In this document: positions 1 through 7,316 of the stretch, piece by piece
How the letters are laid out: each line of letters begins with the position of its first letter
Numbering within the stretch: the first letter of the stretch is position 1
Assembly (NCBI GenBank): GCA_038319025.1
Contig: JBBQCW010000002.1
Coordinates: 189,198 to 253,197, forward strand
DNA length: 64,000 nucleotides
Direction of reading: 5' to 3'
Source of the DNA: JBBQCW01 sp038319025
Lineage (GTDB): Bacteria > Actinomycetota > Thermoleophilia > Solirubrobacterales > Solirubrobacteraceae
Notes under the pieces: model-generated
What the model was told of the DNA's origin: nothing
Seen by the model: only the letters and a program-made list of their open reading frames with translations
The model's database searches: none
Program-made: the position numbers and the translations under genes

Positions 1-99
1 GTCGCCTTGGCCGAGCTGTCGGGCGCTACGGCGCTCCTCACCACCGATACTCGGCTGGGGGGCGCTCCAGGGCTTCGCTGCGCGGTGCGGGTGCTTTAG
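1..99 (+). CDS. C-terminal end of a PIN-domain (VapC-like) toxin, truncated by the window edge
   Basis: The first 32 codons are open and end at a TAG stop. They read ALAELSGATALLTTDTRLGG and then a short tail ending in CAVRVL. This is the usual last part of a VapC-type PIN ribonuclease, where the Asp of the TTD motif belongs to the acidic metal site and the tail forms the last strand. The rest of the gene and any antitoxin lie upstream of the window. It is on the opposite strand to the complete toxin/antitoxin pair that follows, so the locus probably holds two convergent toxin modules. Identity rests on a short fragment. Confidence 0.6.
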   Translation, partial: VALAELSGATALLTTDTRLGGAPGLRCAVRVL

Positions 100-139
100 A
101 GCGGCGCGCCGCACCGTCTCCAACGAGGTAATCCGTACC

Positions 140-544
140 CTACTCAGGGGTCGAGCTACGAACGCCGAGCTGGCCCGCAGCCGCGAGCTGATCGCGGTCG
201 TAGGAGAAAAGCACCAGCTCGTCCCCAAGTTGCAGGCTGAGCACCGTTGCCAGGTGCACCGCGTCAAGAGCCCGTTGCGCCGGCCGGAACGCCTCGCCAG
301 CCCGGCGCCGGATCGGGCCGCTCAGCGTCAAGAGATCTATCCCGGCAAGCAGCTCTTCCGCTCTGCGTAGGACGGACGCGCCGCCGACCCGCCGGGCCGT
401 ACACAACAGCTCGACGCTCAGCAGTTCGCTACTGACCCATGACGGGAAAGCAGACAAGCGTCTAGCGAGCGCGTCCTGCTCCGGCTCGGCCACCATCAGC
501 TTCACCGCCGCGGACGCATCAAGGTAGGCGACGGATTCGGTCAC
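140..544 (-). CDS. vapC: PIN-domain ribonuclease toxin (VapC family)
   Basis: A 134-residue PIN-domain protein, predicted to be a Mg-dependent RNase that cleaves RNA when its antitoxin is lost. The acidic residues of the family are visible: Asp9 in AYLDASA, Glu40 in SSELL, Asp94 in ALDAVHLAT and Asp116/118 in SYDRDQL. A GTG start is chosen because it overlaps the antitoxin stop by 3 bp (GTGA), the normal coupled arrangement, and gives the usual VapC length. A longer in-frame extension upstream lies inside the antitoxin gene and is not needed. It is co-transcribed with the antitoxin from the operator-bearing promoter in front of that gene. Confidence 0.88.
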   Translation of the reverse strand: MTESVAYLDASAAVKLMVAEPEQDALARRLSAFPSWVSSELLSVELLCTARRVGGASVLRRAEELLAGIDLLTLSGPIRRRAGEAFRPAQRALDAVHLATVLSLQLGDELVLFSYDRDQLAAAGQLGVRSSTPE

Positions 545-843
545 CGCTCGCCGCGCACCCACTCGAGGGCGCGCGTGCCCTTGTCGGTAAGAGGCTCCAC
601 GTCCGTCAGCCACGCGTAGTCGTGATCGCGTGAGCGCGCCGTGATGCCCGGCCGCGAAAGCAACGCCTGCCGGGTGGCCCCTGGCCCACCAGCCCCAACT
701 ACCTCGGCACCGGCCAGGGCGAGCCGACGCAGCAGCGCGGCCTCCGACCGGAGCTCGCCCGGAAGCGCTTTACGTGACCGCTCGAGGGCAGCCGCCAATT
801 CGGGGTCGCACGTGACATTAATGCGGCGGTGGGACGTGGGCAT
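541..843 (-). CDS. vapB: Ribbon-helix-helix-type antitoxin of the VapBC pair
   Basis: A 100-residue protein lying first in the two-gene toxin/antitoxin operon. The N-terminus (RRINVTCDPELAAALERSR) has the alternating strand followed by a helix expected of a ribbon-helix-helix DNA-binding antitoxin. The C-terminal part (about residues 60-100, ending EWVRGER) would wrap the toxin. The start is the first ATG; a TANNNT -10 box ends 6 bp before it, so the mRNA is probably leaderless, and the same DNA carries a perfect palindrome that the antitoxin is expected to bind. Family assignment is by size, position and the N-terminal pattern, not by a search. Confidence 0.75.
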   Translation of the reverse strand: MPTSHRRINVTCDPELAAALERSRKALPGELRSEAALLRRLALAGAEVVGAGGPGATRQALLSRPGITARSRDHDYAWLTDVEPLTDKGTRALEWVRGER

Positions 844-849
844 CCATGA

Positions 850-873
850 AGTGTAACACCCAACGTGTTACAC
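850..873 (-). promoter_or_regulatory. Operator palindrome overlapping the -10 box of the toxin/antitoxin operon
   Basis: A perfect 9-bp inverted repeat, GTGTAACAC-CCAAC-GTGTTACAC (851-873), sits 7 bp before the antitoxin ATG. The left arm contains the minus-strand -10 hexamer TACACT (855-850), which ends 6 bp before the start codon. An antitoxin dimer or toxin/antitoxin complex bound here would block the promoter, giving the autorepression typical of such operons. Confidence 0.75.
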
Positions 874-918
874 AAGTGATGCGAGACCGTGGCATCTTCG
901 CCCCGGCCGGGGCGGTGC

Positions 919-1554
919 TTACAACCCCAGCCCCTGTACGCCCATCTCGTCAAAGCCGATGTGGTGAGCCAGCTCGTGGCGAACCGTGATGGTGACCTGC
1001 TGGCGAAGCAGCTCGGGGTCGTGCCCGAAGTCGCGGCGGAGCGTGTCGCGGTAGATGACGATGCGATCGGGGACGGTGTCGCGCGTGGCGCCGTCGCCTT
1101 GGTACAGACCGTAGGCGCCGCGGCGCCGTCCGCCGTCGGAGATCACGACCGCCACGTTGTGGTTCTCCACCGCGTGGCGCAGCAGGTCAGGCAGCTCGTC
1201 AAGCGCCTCGCGAACCAGCTCCTCAAAGTCGTCGTTGTTCAGAGGGTCGAGCTCCATGAACTCGTTCTCCTCCGGTTCGACCGCCAGCCCGTCGTGAGCC
1301 AGGCGCTCGCTGCGCAGCACCAGGCGCTCGAACTCGGCCTCATCCTCCGGCGCCGTGTACGTCGACATCACCCCGCCGATCCAGCCCATGATCACGCCGA
1401 GCACGAAGATCACCATGACGGAGATCGCCGCCCCCTCCAACAGGCGCAGGGGCAGGCTTTCGCTCAGGCCGCCCTGCAGCACCGTGATCGCCACGAGGCC
1501 CAAACTCATCGCCACAGCGGCGCCGAGCAGGGTGCGCTTGAGCGAGGGAGTCAT
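919..1554 (-). CDS. Membrane-anchored minimal metallopeptidase (MMP-like zincin)
   Basis: A 211-residue protein with two predicted membrane helices (about residues 8-28 and 37-63), an acidic linker, and a C-terminal minimal metallopeptidase domain of the DUF1025/MMP-like family. The zinc site HELAHHIGFDE is at residues 193-203: His193, Glu194, His197, Gly200 and Glu203 fit the HExxHxxGxxE pattern. Family members are usually small soluble proteins of about 120 residues; the membrane-anchored N-terminal extension is less usual. The start codon lies 11 bp after the acyl-CoA dehydrogenase stop, so the two are probably co-transcribed, though no shared function is evident. Substrate unknown. Confidence 0.8.
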   Translation of the reverse strand: MTPSLKRTLLGAAVAMSLGLVAITVLQGGLSESLPLRLLEGAAISVMVIFVLGVIMGWIGGVMSTYTAPEDEAEFERLVLRSERLAHDGLAVEPEENEFMELDPLNNDDFEELVREALDELPDLLRHAVENHNVAVVISDGGRRRGAYGLYQGDGATRDTVPDRIVIYRDTLRRDFGHDPELLRQQVTITVRHELAHHIGFDEMGVQGLGL

Positions 1555-1565
1555 GATGCCGGCGG

Positions 1566-2720
1566 TCAGGACCCGCTCATCGCGCGGGCGATCACGACCC
1601 GCTGGATCTCGTTGGTGCCTTCATAGATCTGGGTGATCTTGGCGTCGCGCATCATTCGCTCCACCGGATACTCGTTCACGTAGCCGTAGCCGCCGAGTAC
1701 CTGGATCGCCTCGACCGTCACCTTCATCGCGTTGTCGGAGGCGAACAGCTTGGCCATCGACGTCCACTTGCCCAGGCCGGGCGCGTTGCGATCGGCCATC
1801 GCGCACGCCTTGTAGGTGAGTTCGCGGGCAGCGGCGGTGCCCGTCTCCATGTCGGCCAACTTGAACTGGATGCCCTGCATCCGGTTGATCGGCGCGCCGA
1901 ACGCGATGCGCTCCTTGGCGTACTCGTTGGCGAAGTCGGTGGCGCCCTGCGCGATTCCAACGGCCTGCGCAGCGGCGCCCAGGCGGGTGCGCTCGAGCGT
2001 GCCCAGCGCAACGCTCAACCCCTTGCCTTCGGTGCCGAGCATGTTCTCGGCGGGGATCCGCACGTCGGTGAACGTCGGTGCGCCGGTCGGCGAGCCCTTG
2101 ATGCCGATCTTGTGTTCCAGCTTGCCGGGGTCGAAGCCGTCGCGGTCGGCCTCGACGATGAACGCGGTGATGCGCTTGGACTCGCGATCGGTCTTGGCGA
2201 AGACGATGTAGAAGTCGGCCACGCCCGCGTTGGTGATCCAGTTCTTCTGCCCGTTGATGATCCACTCGTCGCCGTCCTTCTGGGCGAACGTGCGCATCGA
2301 AGCTGGGTCCGACCCGGCCTCCGGCTCGCTCAGGGCGAAAGCCGGGGACCACTCGCCGGTCGCACAGCGCGGCAGGAACCGCTCCTTCTGCTCGTCGGTG
2401 CCGAAGAGCTGGATCGGCAGCGTGCCGAGCTCCTGCACCATCAGGATCAAAGCTGAGGACGCGCACACCTTGGCGATCTCCTCGACGGCCATCTGGAGCA
2501 TCAGCGTGCCGGTGCCGGTCCCGCCGTAGGCCTCGGAGAACGGCAGGCCGAGAATGTCCTGCTCGCCGAGCAGCTTGCGTACGTCCCACGGGTACTCGCC
2601 GGCGCGGTCGATGTCACCCGCGCGGGGCGCGATCTTCTCCTGCGCCAACTGGCGGATCATGTCCCGGAAGTCCAGGTACTCCTGCGGGATGTCGTACACG
2701 TCGGTCAGGGTCGCGCTCAT
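1566..2720 (-). CDS. Acyl-CoA dehydrogenase
   Basis: A 384-residue flavoenzyme of the acyl-CoA dehydrogenase family, which oxidises acyl-CoA to 2-enoyl-CoA and passes electrons to electron-transfer flavoprotein. All three domains are present: the helical N-terminus, the middle beta domain with FALSEPEAGSD (about 128-138), and the C-terminal helical domain. The catalytic base is Glu367 in IYEGTNEIQ, the position used by short- and medium-chain enzymes. The start ATG (MSATLTDVYD) matches normal family length; a much longer open frame upstream runs through the divergent acetyltransferase and is rejected. A -10 box TACGAT ends 6 bp before the ATG, suggesting a leaderless mRNA. Chain-length preference cannot be read from sequence. 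Confidence 0.95.
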   Translation of the reverse strand: MSATLTDVYDIPQEYLDFRDMIRQLAQEKIAPRAGDIDRAGEYPWDVRKLLGEQDILGLPFSEAYGGTGTGTLMLQMAVEEIAKVCASSALILMVQELGTLPIQLFGTDEQKERFLPRCATGEWSPAFALSEPEAGSDPASMRTFAQKDGDEWIINGQKNWITNAGVADFYIVFAKTDRESKRITAFIVEADRDGFDPGKLEHKIGIKGSPTGAPTFTDVRIPAENMLGTEGKGLSVALGTLERTRLGAAAQAVGIAQGATDFANEYAKERIAFGAPINRMQGIQFKLADMETGTAAARELTYKACAMADRNAPGLGKWTSMAKLFASDNAMKVTVEAIQVLGGYGYVNEYPVERMMRDAKITQIYEGTNEIQRVVIARAMSGS

Positions 2721-2726
2721 TGGATG

Positions 2727-2732
2727 ATCGTA
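2727..2732 (-). promoter_or_regulatory. -10 box of the acyl-CoA dehydrogenase gene (leaderless)
   Basis: On the minus strand TACGAT ends 6 bp before the ATG, leaving no room for a ribosome binding site. Confidence 0.5.
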
Positions 2733-2766
2733 GCGACGGGCAGAGGGCGGGTAGGTTTCGGCACCC

Positions 2767-3591
2767 GTGCCCGACATCGTCCAGATCGCCGCTGCCGACC
2801 CCCGGGAAGCCGCGGCCCTGCTCGCGCGCTCCGGGTTCGGCCCGGAGGTAGACCGGCTGCTGAGGTTCCCGGTCGACTCCGACGCCGGGACTGTGCTGGC
2901 GGTCGCGCGCGGCGGCGTCCTCGTGGCGGTGGCCGGCGCCGTATCCTTCGGCGCCAGCGGCTGGATCGGCGCTCTGGCCGTGGCGCCCGAACACCGCGGG
3001 ATCGGGCTGGGCCGCGAGGCGTGCCTGGCGGCGACTTCATGGCTGCGAGAACGCGGCGCCGTGACCGTGCTCCTGCATGCGACGCCGATGGGGCGGCCCA
3101 TGTACGCCCACATGGGCTTCACGCCCGAGCGGGCGGCGACGGCGTGGCGGGGGACGGCACCGGTGCGGCCTGCCGCCCCGGTCCGGGCGATGCGTGCCGA
3201 TGACCGCGACAAGGCAGCCCGGTTGGATTGTGCCGCCACCGGGGAGGACCGCCGCGCCCTGCTGGACGGGCTCGACCTGACCCGCGGCTGGTGCGTGGAA
3301 AACGATGCCGGCGGGCTGCGCGCGGCCGCCATCCCGTCCCCCTACGGCCGGGGAGTGAGCATCGCCACCGACGGCGAGGACCCGGACGCCGGCCTCGCGC
3401 TGGTGGCCTGGACGTGCTCAGGACCCGCCTCCGGGGTGGTGCTGGTGCCCGATGCGAACGTCGCCGCCGTCGAAGCGTTGCGCCGCTGGCGCTTCACCAA
3501 GGCAAATGCGCCCCTGCGCATGCGCTTGGGCCCGCCCGTCGCCCAGCAGGCGACGCATCAGTTCGGACTCTTCAATTTCTTCTGGGGGTAG
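2767..3591 (+). CDS. GNAT-family N-acetyltransferase with a second C-terminal GNAT-like domain
   Basis: A 274-residue protein starting with GTG. The N-terminal half (about 1-140) is a GNAT fold: ALAVAPEHRGIGLG (69-82) is the acetyl-CoA pyrophosphate loop (Q/RxxGxG/A). The C-terminal half (about 145-274) resembles the extra acetyltransferase-like domain found in YitH-type tandem GNAT proteins (Acetyltransf_18 group), ending in a strand-rich tail. The substrate is unknown. It is transcribed divergently from the acyl-CoA dehydrogenase with 46 bp between start codons. A TAGGTT hexamer lies 9 bp before the GTG, a slightly long spacing compared with other leaderless genes here. Confidence 0.85.
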   Translation: MPDIVQIAAADPREAAALLARSGFGPEVDRLLRFPVDSDAGTVLAVARGGVLVAVAGAVSFGASGWIGALAVAPEHRGIGLGREACLAATSWLRERGAVTVLLHATPMGRPMYAHMGFTPERAATAWRGTAPVRPAAPVRAMRADDRDKAARLDCAATGEDRRALLDGLDLTRGWCVENDAGGLRAAAIPSPYGRGVSIATDGEDPDAGLALVAWTCSGPASGVVLVPDANVAAVEALRRWRFTKANAPLRMRLGPPVAQQATHQFGLFNFFWG

Positions 3592-3622
3592 CGCGGCGGT
3601 CCGGGGGGCCGGCCGAGAGATG

Positions 3623-3667
3623 ACCGTGGTTAGTTTCCCCCGCCCTGCGGGGGTAGATGACCGCGGT
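3623..3667. repeat. Nested double-stem palindrome (intergenic hairpin family), convergent site
   Basis: Outer arms ACCGTGGT (3623-3630) and ACCGCGGT (3660-3667) pair with one G-U; a 6x6 internal loop follows; the inner stem is CCCCCGC (3637-3643) with GCGGGGG (3647-3653) around a CCT loop. It lies between convergent genes and could act as a two-way terminator, but shares its architecture with copies between divergent genes. Confidence 0.55.
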
Positions 3668-3722
3668 TCCGGGGCACGCAAGGACGCTGACCGCCCCGCG
3701 AGCGCTCATTTTGAATCGGCGC

Positions 3723-4406
3723 TCAGACCACGCCGGGGTCCGCGCCGCCCGGCGTCGCGCCGCTGGGGGGCGCCGGCGCGGGCTTCACCTGAGGCCCGCG
3801 CTTATGCCCCACCGGAGGCGGTGCGTCCGGCAGGCGATACCACTCGGCGATCTTGCCGTGGACCACGCGGATCGCGCCGCGCGCCAGGTGGCCCGTCCCG
3901 CTGCCGCACTGCCCGCCGGGGCGCTCGACGAGCTTGTAGGTGATGACCGTGAAGTCGCGCGGCGCGGCCAGCGCGCCTGCGTCTTTGGCTCCGCACGTGA
4001 GGATCCGCTGGAACTGGGTGCGCTGAGCGAGGGTCTTGGCGATGAACACGGGCGAGCTGTTCTGGACCAGCGCCCCCGGGGCGAAGTAGCGCGCCGCGGC
4101 CTTCTCATCGCCGAGTTGAAGCGCGGCGAGCCACGCGTCGATCACCTGCTTGTTGGCGACCTTGGCGGGCCCGTTGCCGCGCCGCGGGACTCCCGGCGGG
4201 ATCGCTTCCGGTGACCCGGCGGGCGGCTCGGCCGATGCCGAAGGCACCGCGGGCGTCCCATCCTGCGCCTTGGTGGTCGCCGTGGTCGAGGTCGACGAGC
4301 CCCCTCCCGACGATGAGCCACCGCAGCCGCCCAGCACCGCAGGCACAGCGAAAACCGCAACGATGAGCAGCAGCGGCTGGAATCGGGTTCCCATCCTCCG
4401 AATCAT
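3723..4406 (-). CDS. Secreted lipoprotein with a small NTF2/SnoaL-like domain
   Basis: A 227-residue predicted lipoprotein. It has an RR-containing n-region, a hydrophobic core (PLLLIVAVFAVPAV) and a lipobox LGGC with Cys28, followed by a Ser/Gly/Thr-rich linker. The globular part (about 75-190) begins ANKQVIDAWLAALQLGDEKAAARYF and includes a GALVQN segment and a Cys pair (TCGAKD, GGQCGS), resembling SnoaL/NTF2-like folds that often bind small molecules or act as immunity or assembly factors. The tail is proline-rich. The start used is MIRRMGTRF; the internal ATG four codons later has GGAGG directly abutting it, which is too close to serve as its ribosome site. Specific function is not known. 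Confidence 0.72.
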   Translation of the reverse strand: MIRRMGTRFQPLLLIVAVFAVPAVLGGCGGSSSGGGSSTSTTATTKAQDGTPAVPSASAEPPAGSPEAIPPGVPRRGNGPAKVANKQVIDAWLAALQLGDEKAAARYFAPGALVQNSSPVFIAKTLAQRTQFQRILTCGAKDAGALAAPRDFTVITYKLVERPGGQCGSGTGHLARGAIRVVHGKIAEWYRLPDAPPPVGHKRGPQVKPAPAPPSGATPGGADPGVV

Positions 4407-4471
4407 CCCAGAGCGGTGTGGCGCGCTCGCACGCATGCCCCCAGCGCGACGGCGGCGGGTCACCCCGGCCG

Positions 4472-4477
4472 TATGCT
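4472..4477 (+). promoter_or_regulatory. -10 box of the acyl-CoA carboxylase gene (leaderless)
   Basis: TATGCT ends 7 bp before the ATG. The identical hexamer at the same distance precedes the small membrane protein at 30645, which supports its role. Confidence 0.55.
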
Positions 4478-4484
4478 CCCGCCC

Positions 4485-6047
4485 ATGTCGTGGTCAGAGG
4501 AACTGGACGAGCTGGCTCAGCGCAAGGCGCTGGCCGCACTGATGGGCGGCGAGGAACGCGTCGCCCGCCAGCACGCGCAGGGCAAGCTGACCGCGCGCGA
4601 ACGTCTGGCCCGTCTGCTCGACGAGGGTAGCTTCAAGGAGACGGGCTCCATCGCCGGCGTCGGGTCGTACGGCCCGGACGGCGAACTCGAGGACCTGCTG
4701 CCGGCGAACATGATCGTCGGCCAAGGCCTCCTCGACGGACGCCGCACCGTCGTGCAGGCCGACGACTTCACGGTGCGCGGCGGGGCGGCCGACGCCGCGA
4801 TCTGGCAGAAGATGGTGTGGGCCGAGCAGGCCGCCAACGAGCTGCGACTACCCCTCGTGCGGCTGGTAGACGGCACGGGCGGAGGCGGCAGCGTGAAGAC
4901 GCTGGAGTCGATGGGCTTCTCCTACGTCCCCCCGCTCCCCAGCTTTGACTTCGTGATCGACAACCTCTCGCGCGTTCCGGTCGCAGCTGCCGCGCTCGGT
5001 CCTTGCGCGGGTTTGGGCGCCGCCCGCGTCGTGATGAGCCACTTCAGCGTGATCGTGCAGGGCAGCGCGCAACTGTTCGTCGCCGGCCCGCCGGTGGTGG
5101 CCGCCGCGATGGGCGAGTCCCCCGACAAGGAAGAACTGGGTGGTGCGAAGGCGCAAGCCAAAGTCGGCGCCGTGGACAACATCGCGGCCGACGAGGACGA
5201 TGCGCTCGAGCAGATCCGCCGCTTCCTCTCCTACCTGCCCGCCAACGCGTGGGAGGCCCCGCCGATCATCGCGGCTAGGGACCCGGCCGACCGCCGCGAG
5301 GAGGCGCTGCTGAGCATCATCCCGCGCGAGCAGCGCAAGACCTACGACATGCGCGAACTCGTTCGCCTTGTGGTTGACGCCGGTTCGTTCTTCGAAATCT
5401 CCCGCCGGTACGGCGGCTCGGTGATCACCGGATTCGCCCGGCTGCGCGGCCGCCCTGTCGGCGTGCTCGCCTCAGACCCGAAGTACTACGGCGGCGGCCT
5501 CACCGGCGACGCCGCCGAGAAGGCCACGCGCTTCATCGACACCTGCGATGCGTTCAGCGTGCCGGTGATGAACCTCGTCGACCAGCCCGGCTTTGTGATC
5601 GGCACCGCCTCCGAGCGGGCGAACACGATGCGCCGCGGCGCGCGGATGCTCTCCGCCGTGCGCCAGGCGCGCACGCCCTGGGTGTCGATCCTCGTGCGCA
5701 AGGTCTACGGCATCGCCGGGGCGGGCCACGGTGATGGCGCCCGGCTGAACCTGCGGTACGCATGGCCGTCAGGCAACTGGGGCTCGCTGCCGATCGCGGG
5801 TGGGCTGGAGGCCGCTTACCGCCGTGAGCTGGAGGCCGCCGAGGACCCCGTCGCGCTGCGGGCGCAGATCGAAGGCCGCCTCACCCGCGTCGTCTCCCCT
5901 TTCCGCACCGCTGAGCGGTTCAGCGTGGAGGAGATCATCGACCCGCGCGACACCAGGCCGATCCTGTGCGACTGGGCCGAGCGCGCCCACGAGCTGGTCG
6001 CGCTTGATGCCCACCTCGGGCCGGTTTCACGCGGCACCCGACCCTGA
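4485..6047 (+). CDS. Acyl-CoA carboxylase, carboxyltransferase (beta) subunit
   Basis: A 520-residue carboxyltransferase of the AccD/PccB/MccB type, which moves the carboxyl group from biotin to an acyl-CoA. Two crotonase-like halves are visible: the N-terminal half with the oxyanion-site region VDGTGGGGSV (about 128-137), and the C-terminal half with LASDPKYYGGGLTGDAAEKA and DQPGFVIG followed by VYGIAGAGHGDG. The start MSWSEELDEL fits the family; an upstream open extension is rejected because a leaderless -10 box sits there. No biotin carboxylase or biotin carrier gene is nearby, so the partner subunit must be elsewhere. Acetyl-, propionyl- or branched-chain acyl-CoA specificity cannot be decided. 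The next gene starts 4 bp after the stop. Confidence 0.92.
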   Translation: MSWSEELDELAQRKALAALMGGEERVARQHAQGKLTARERLARLLDEGSFKETGSIAGVGSYGPDGELEDLLPANMIVGQGLLDGRRTVVQADDFTVRGGAADAAIWQKMVWAEQAANELRLPLVRLVDGTGGGGSVKTLESMGFSYVPPLPSFDFVIDNLSRVPVAAAALGPCAGLGAARVVMSHFSVIVQGSAQLFVAGPPVVAAAMGESPDKEELGGAKAQAKVGAVDNIAADEDDALEQIRRFLSYLPANAWEAPPIIAARDPADRREEALLSIIPREQRKTYDMRELVRLVVDAGSFFEISRRYGGSVITGFARLRGRPVGVLASDPKYYGGGLTGDAAEKATRFIDTCDAFSVPVMNLVDQPGFVIGTASERANTMRRGARMLSAVRQARTPWVSILVRKVYGIAGAGHGDGARLNLRYAWPSGNWGSLPIAGGLEAAYRRELEAAEDPVALRAQIEGRLTRVVSPFRTAERFSVEEIIDPRDTRPILCDWAERAHELVALDAHLGPVSRGTRP

Positions 6048-6051
6048 CGCC

Positions 6052-7242
6052 ATGACCGTCGCCCACGCCGACCGAACCCGGCTCGACCGCGCTACCGCGC
6101 AGCTGGATCCACCGTTCGCCGTCGTCGACCTCGACGCCTTCGACGCCAACGCCGCGGACCTTCTGCGGCGGGCCGGCGGCGTACCGATCCGCCTGGCCTC
6201 CAAGTCGCTGCGCTGCCGTGCGCTGCAAGATCGCGCGCTCGCCGCCGGATTCCGTGGGCAGCTCTGTTTCACCCTCCCCGAAGCCTTGTGGCTGGCCGAG
6301 CGCGGGGCCCGCGATCTTGTCGTCGCCTATCCGACGGTGGACCGCACCGCGCTCCACAAGCTTTCTCACGGCCCGCATGCGGCGGACATCGCGGTGATGG
6401 TGGACGACCGCGCTCACCTTGACCTGATCGAGACGGCCGTCGGAGCCGACGGGGAGCCGATCCGCGTCGCGATCGACGTGGACGCCGGCTGGTGGCCGCT
6501 GGGCGGACGCGTGAAGATCGGCGTCAAGCGCTCTCCGGTGCACACGGCCGAGCAGGCGGCGGCGCTGGCCCGCGAGATCGTGCGGCGCCGCGAGTGCCAC
6601 CTCGCCGGGCTGATGAGCTACGAAGCCCACATCGCGGGGGTCGGCGACGACGGGCCTGCGCGGGTCCGTGCCGCGCTCGTCCGCGCCATGCAGACCATGT
6701 CAGCGAAGGAACTCGTCGCCCGGCGCGCGGCCATCGTCGCCGCCGTGCGCGCCATCGCCCCACTTGAGTTCGTCAACGGTGGCGGGACCGGCTCCATCGA
6801 ACGGACGGCAGCGGAGCCCGCCATCACCGAGGTCACCGCTGGATCGGGCCTCTACGGCCCCACGTTGTTTGACTCCTACCGGTCCTTCAAGCCCCGGCCG
6901 GCTGCGCTTTTCGCTCTACCGGTGGTGCGCCGCCCCAACGCCCGCGTGGCCACCCTGCTGGGCGGCGGGTATCCCGCGTCGGGCGCGGCGGGCGCGGACC
7001 GGCTGGTGCGCCCCTACCTGCCGACCGGCCTGGCGTTCGACACCACGGAGGGCGCCGGCGAGGTGCAGACGCCGCTGCACGGCGCAGCGGCCGCCGACCT
7101 ACAGATCGGCGACCGCGTTTGGCTGCGACACGCGAAGGCGGGGGAACTGAGCGAACGGTTCGCGGCCTTCCACCTGATCGCCGGCGAGGAGATCGTCGAC
7201 GTGGTGCCGACCTACCGGGGCGAAGGGGCCACGTTCCTCTAA
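6052..7242 (+). CDS. PLP-dependent amino acid aldolase/deaminase (alanine-racemase fold, D-threonine aldolase/D-serine dehydratase type)
   Basis: A 396-residue fold-type III PLP enzyme. The N-terminal barrel opens with PPFAVVDLDAFDAN and the PLP lysine lies in RLASKSLRC (about residue 47). The C-terminal beta domain has the D-serine-dehydratase-like ending VPTYRGEGATFL, and LLGGGYPAS is part of the cofactor-facing core. Such proteins cleave or deaminate beta-hydroxy D-amino acids. The His/Cys metal pair of eukaryotic D-serine dehydratase is not obvious, so the exact reaction is open. It starts 4 bp after the carboxylase gene and is probably translated from the same mRNA, a pairing that does not by itself indicate a pathway. 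Confidence 0.82.
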   Translation: MTVAHADRTRLDRATAQLDPPFAVVDLDAFDANAADLLRRAGGVPIRLASKSLRCRALQDRALAAGFRGQLCFTLPEALWLAERGARDLVVAYPTVDRTALHKLSHGPHAADIAVMVDDRAHLDLIETAVGADGEPIRVAIDVDAGWWPLGGRVKIGVKRSPVHTAEQAAALAREIVRRRECHLAGLMSYEAHIAGVGDDGPARVRAALVRAMQTMSAKELVARRAAIVAAVRAIAPLEFVNGGGTGSIERTAAEPAITEVTAGSGLYGPTLFDSYRSFKPRPAALFALPVVRRPNARVATLLGGGYPASGAAGADRLVRPYLPTGLAFDTTEGAGEVQTPLHGAAAADLQIGDRVWLRHAKAGELSERFAAFHLIAGEEIVDVVPTYRGEGATFL

Positions 7243-7303
7243 GGCGCGACGGCGCAAGCAGTCTGGGACAACCCGGCGATTGCCTCCTACACGTCACCGG
7301 GGG

Positions 7304-7309
7304 TAGCTT
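7304..7309 (+). promoter_or_regulatory. -10 box of the class III aminotransferase gene (leaderless)
   Basis: TAGCTT ends 7 bp before the ATG; no Shine-Dalgarno sequence is present between them. Confidence 0.5.
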
Positions 7310-7316
7310 TCACACC

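Noticed and set aside
889..1626. A 245-codon open frame on the plus strand opposite the metallopeptidase
   Set aside because: It is antisense to a gene with a clear HExxH motif; its composition (runs of VVV, His, Arg) is that of a GC-rich shadow frame.
1621..2589. A 322-codon frame inside the acyl-CoA dehydrogenase gene on the same strand
   Set aside because: Arg/His/Ala-rich out-of-frame reading of a gene with intact family motifs.
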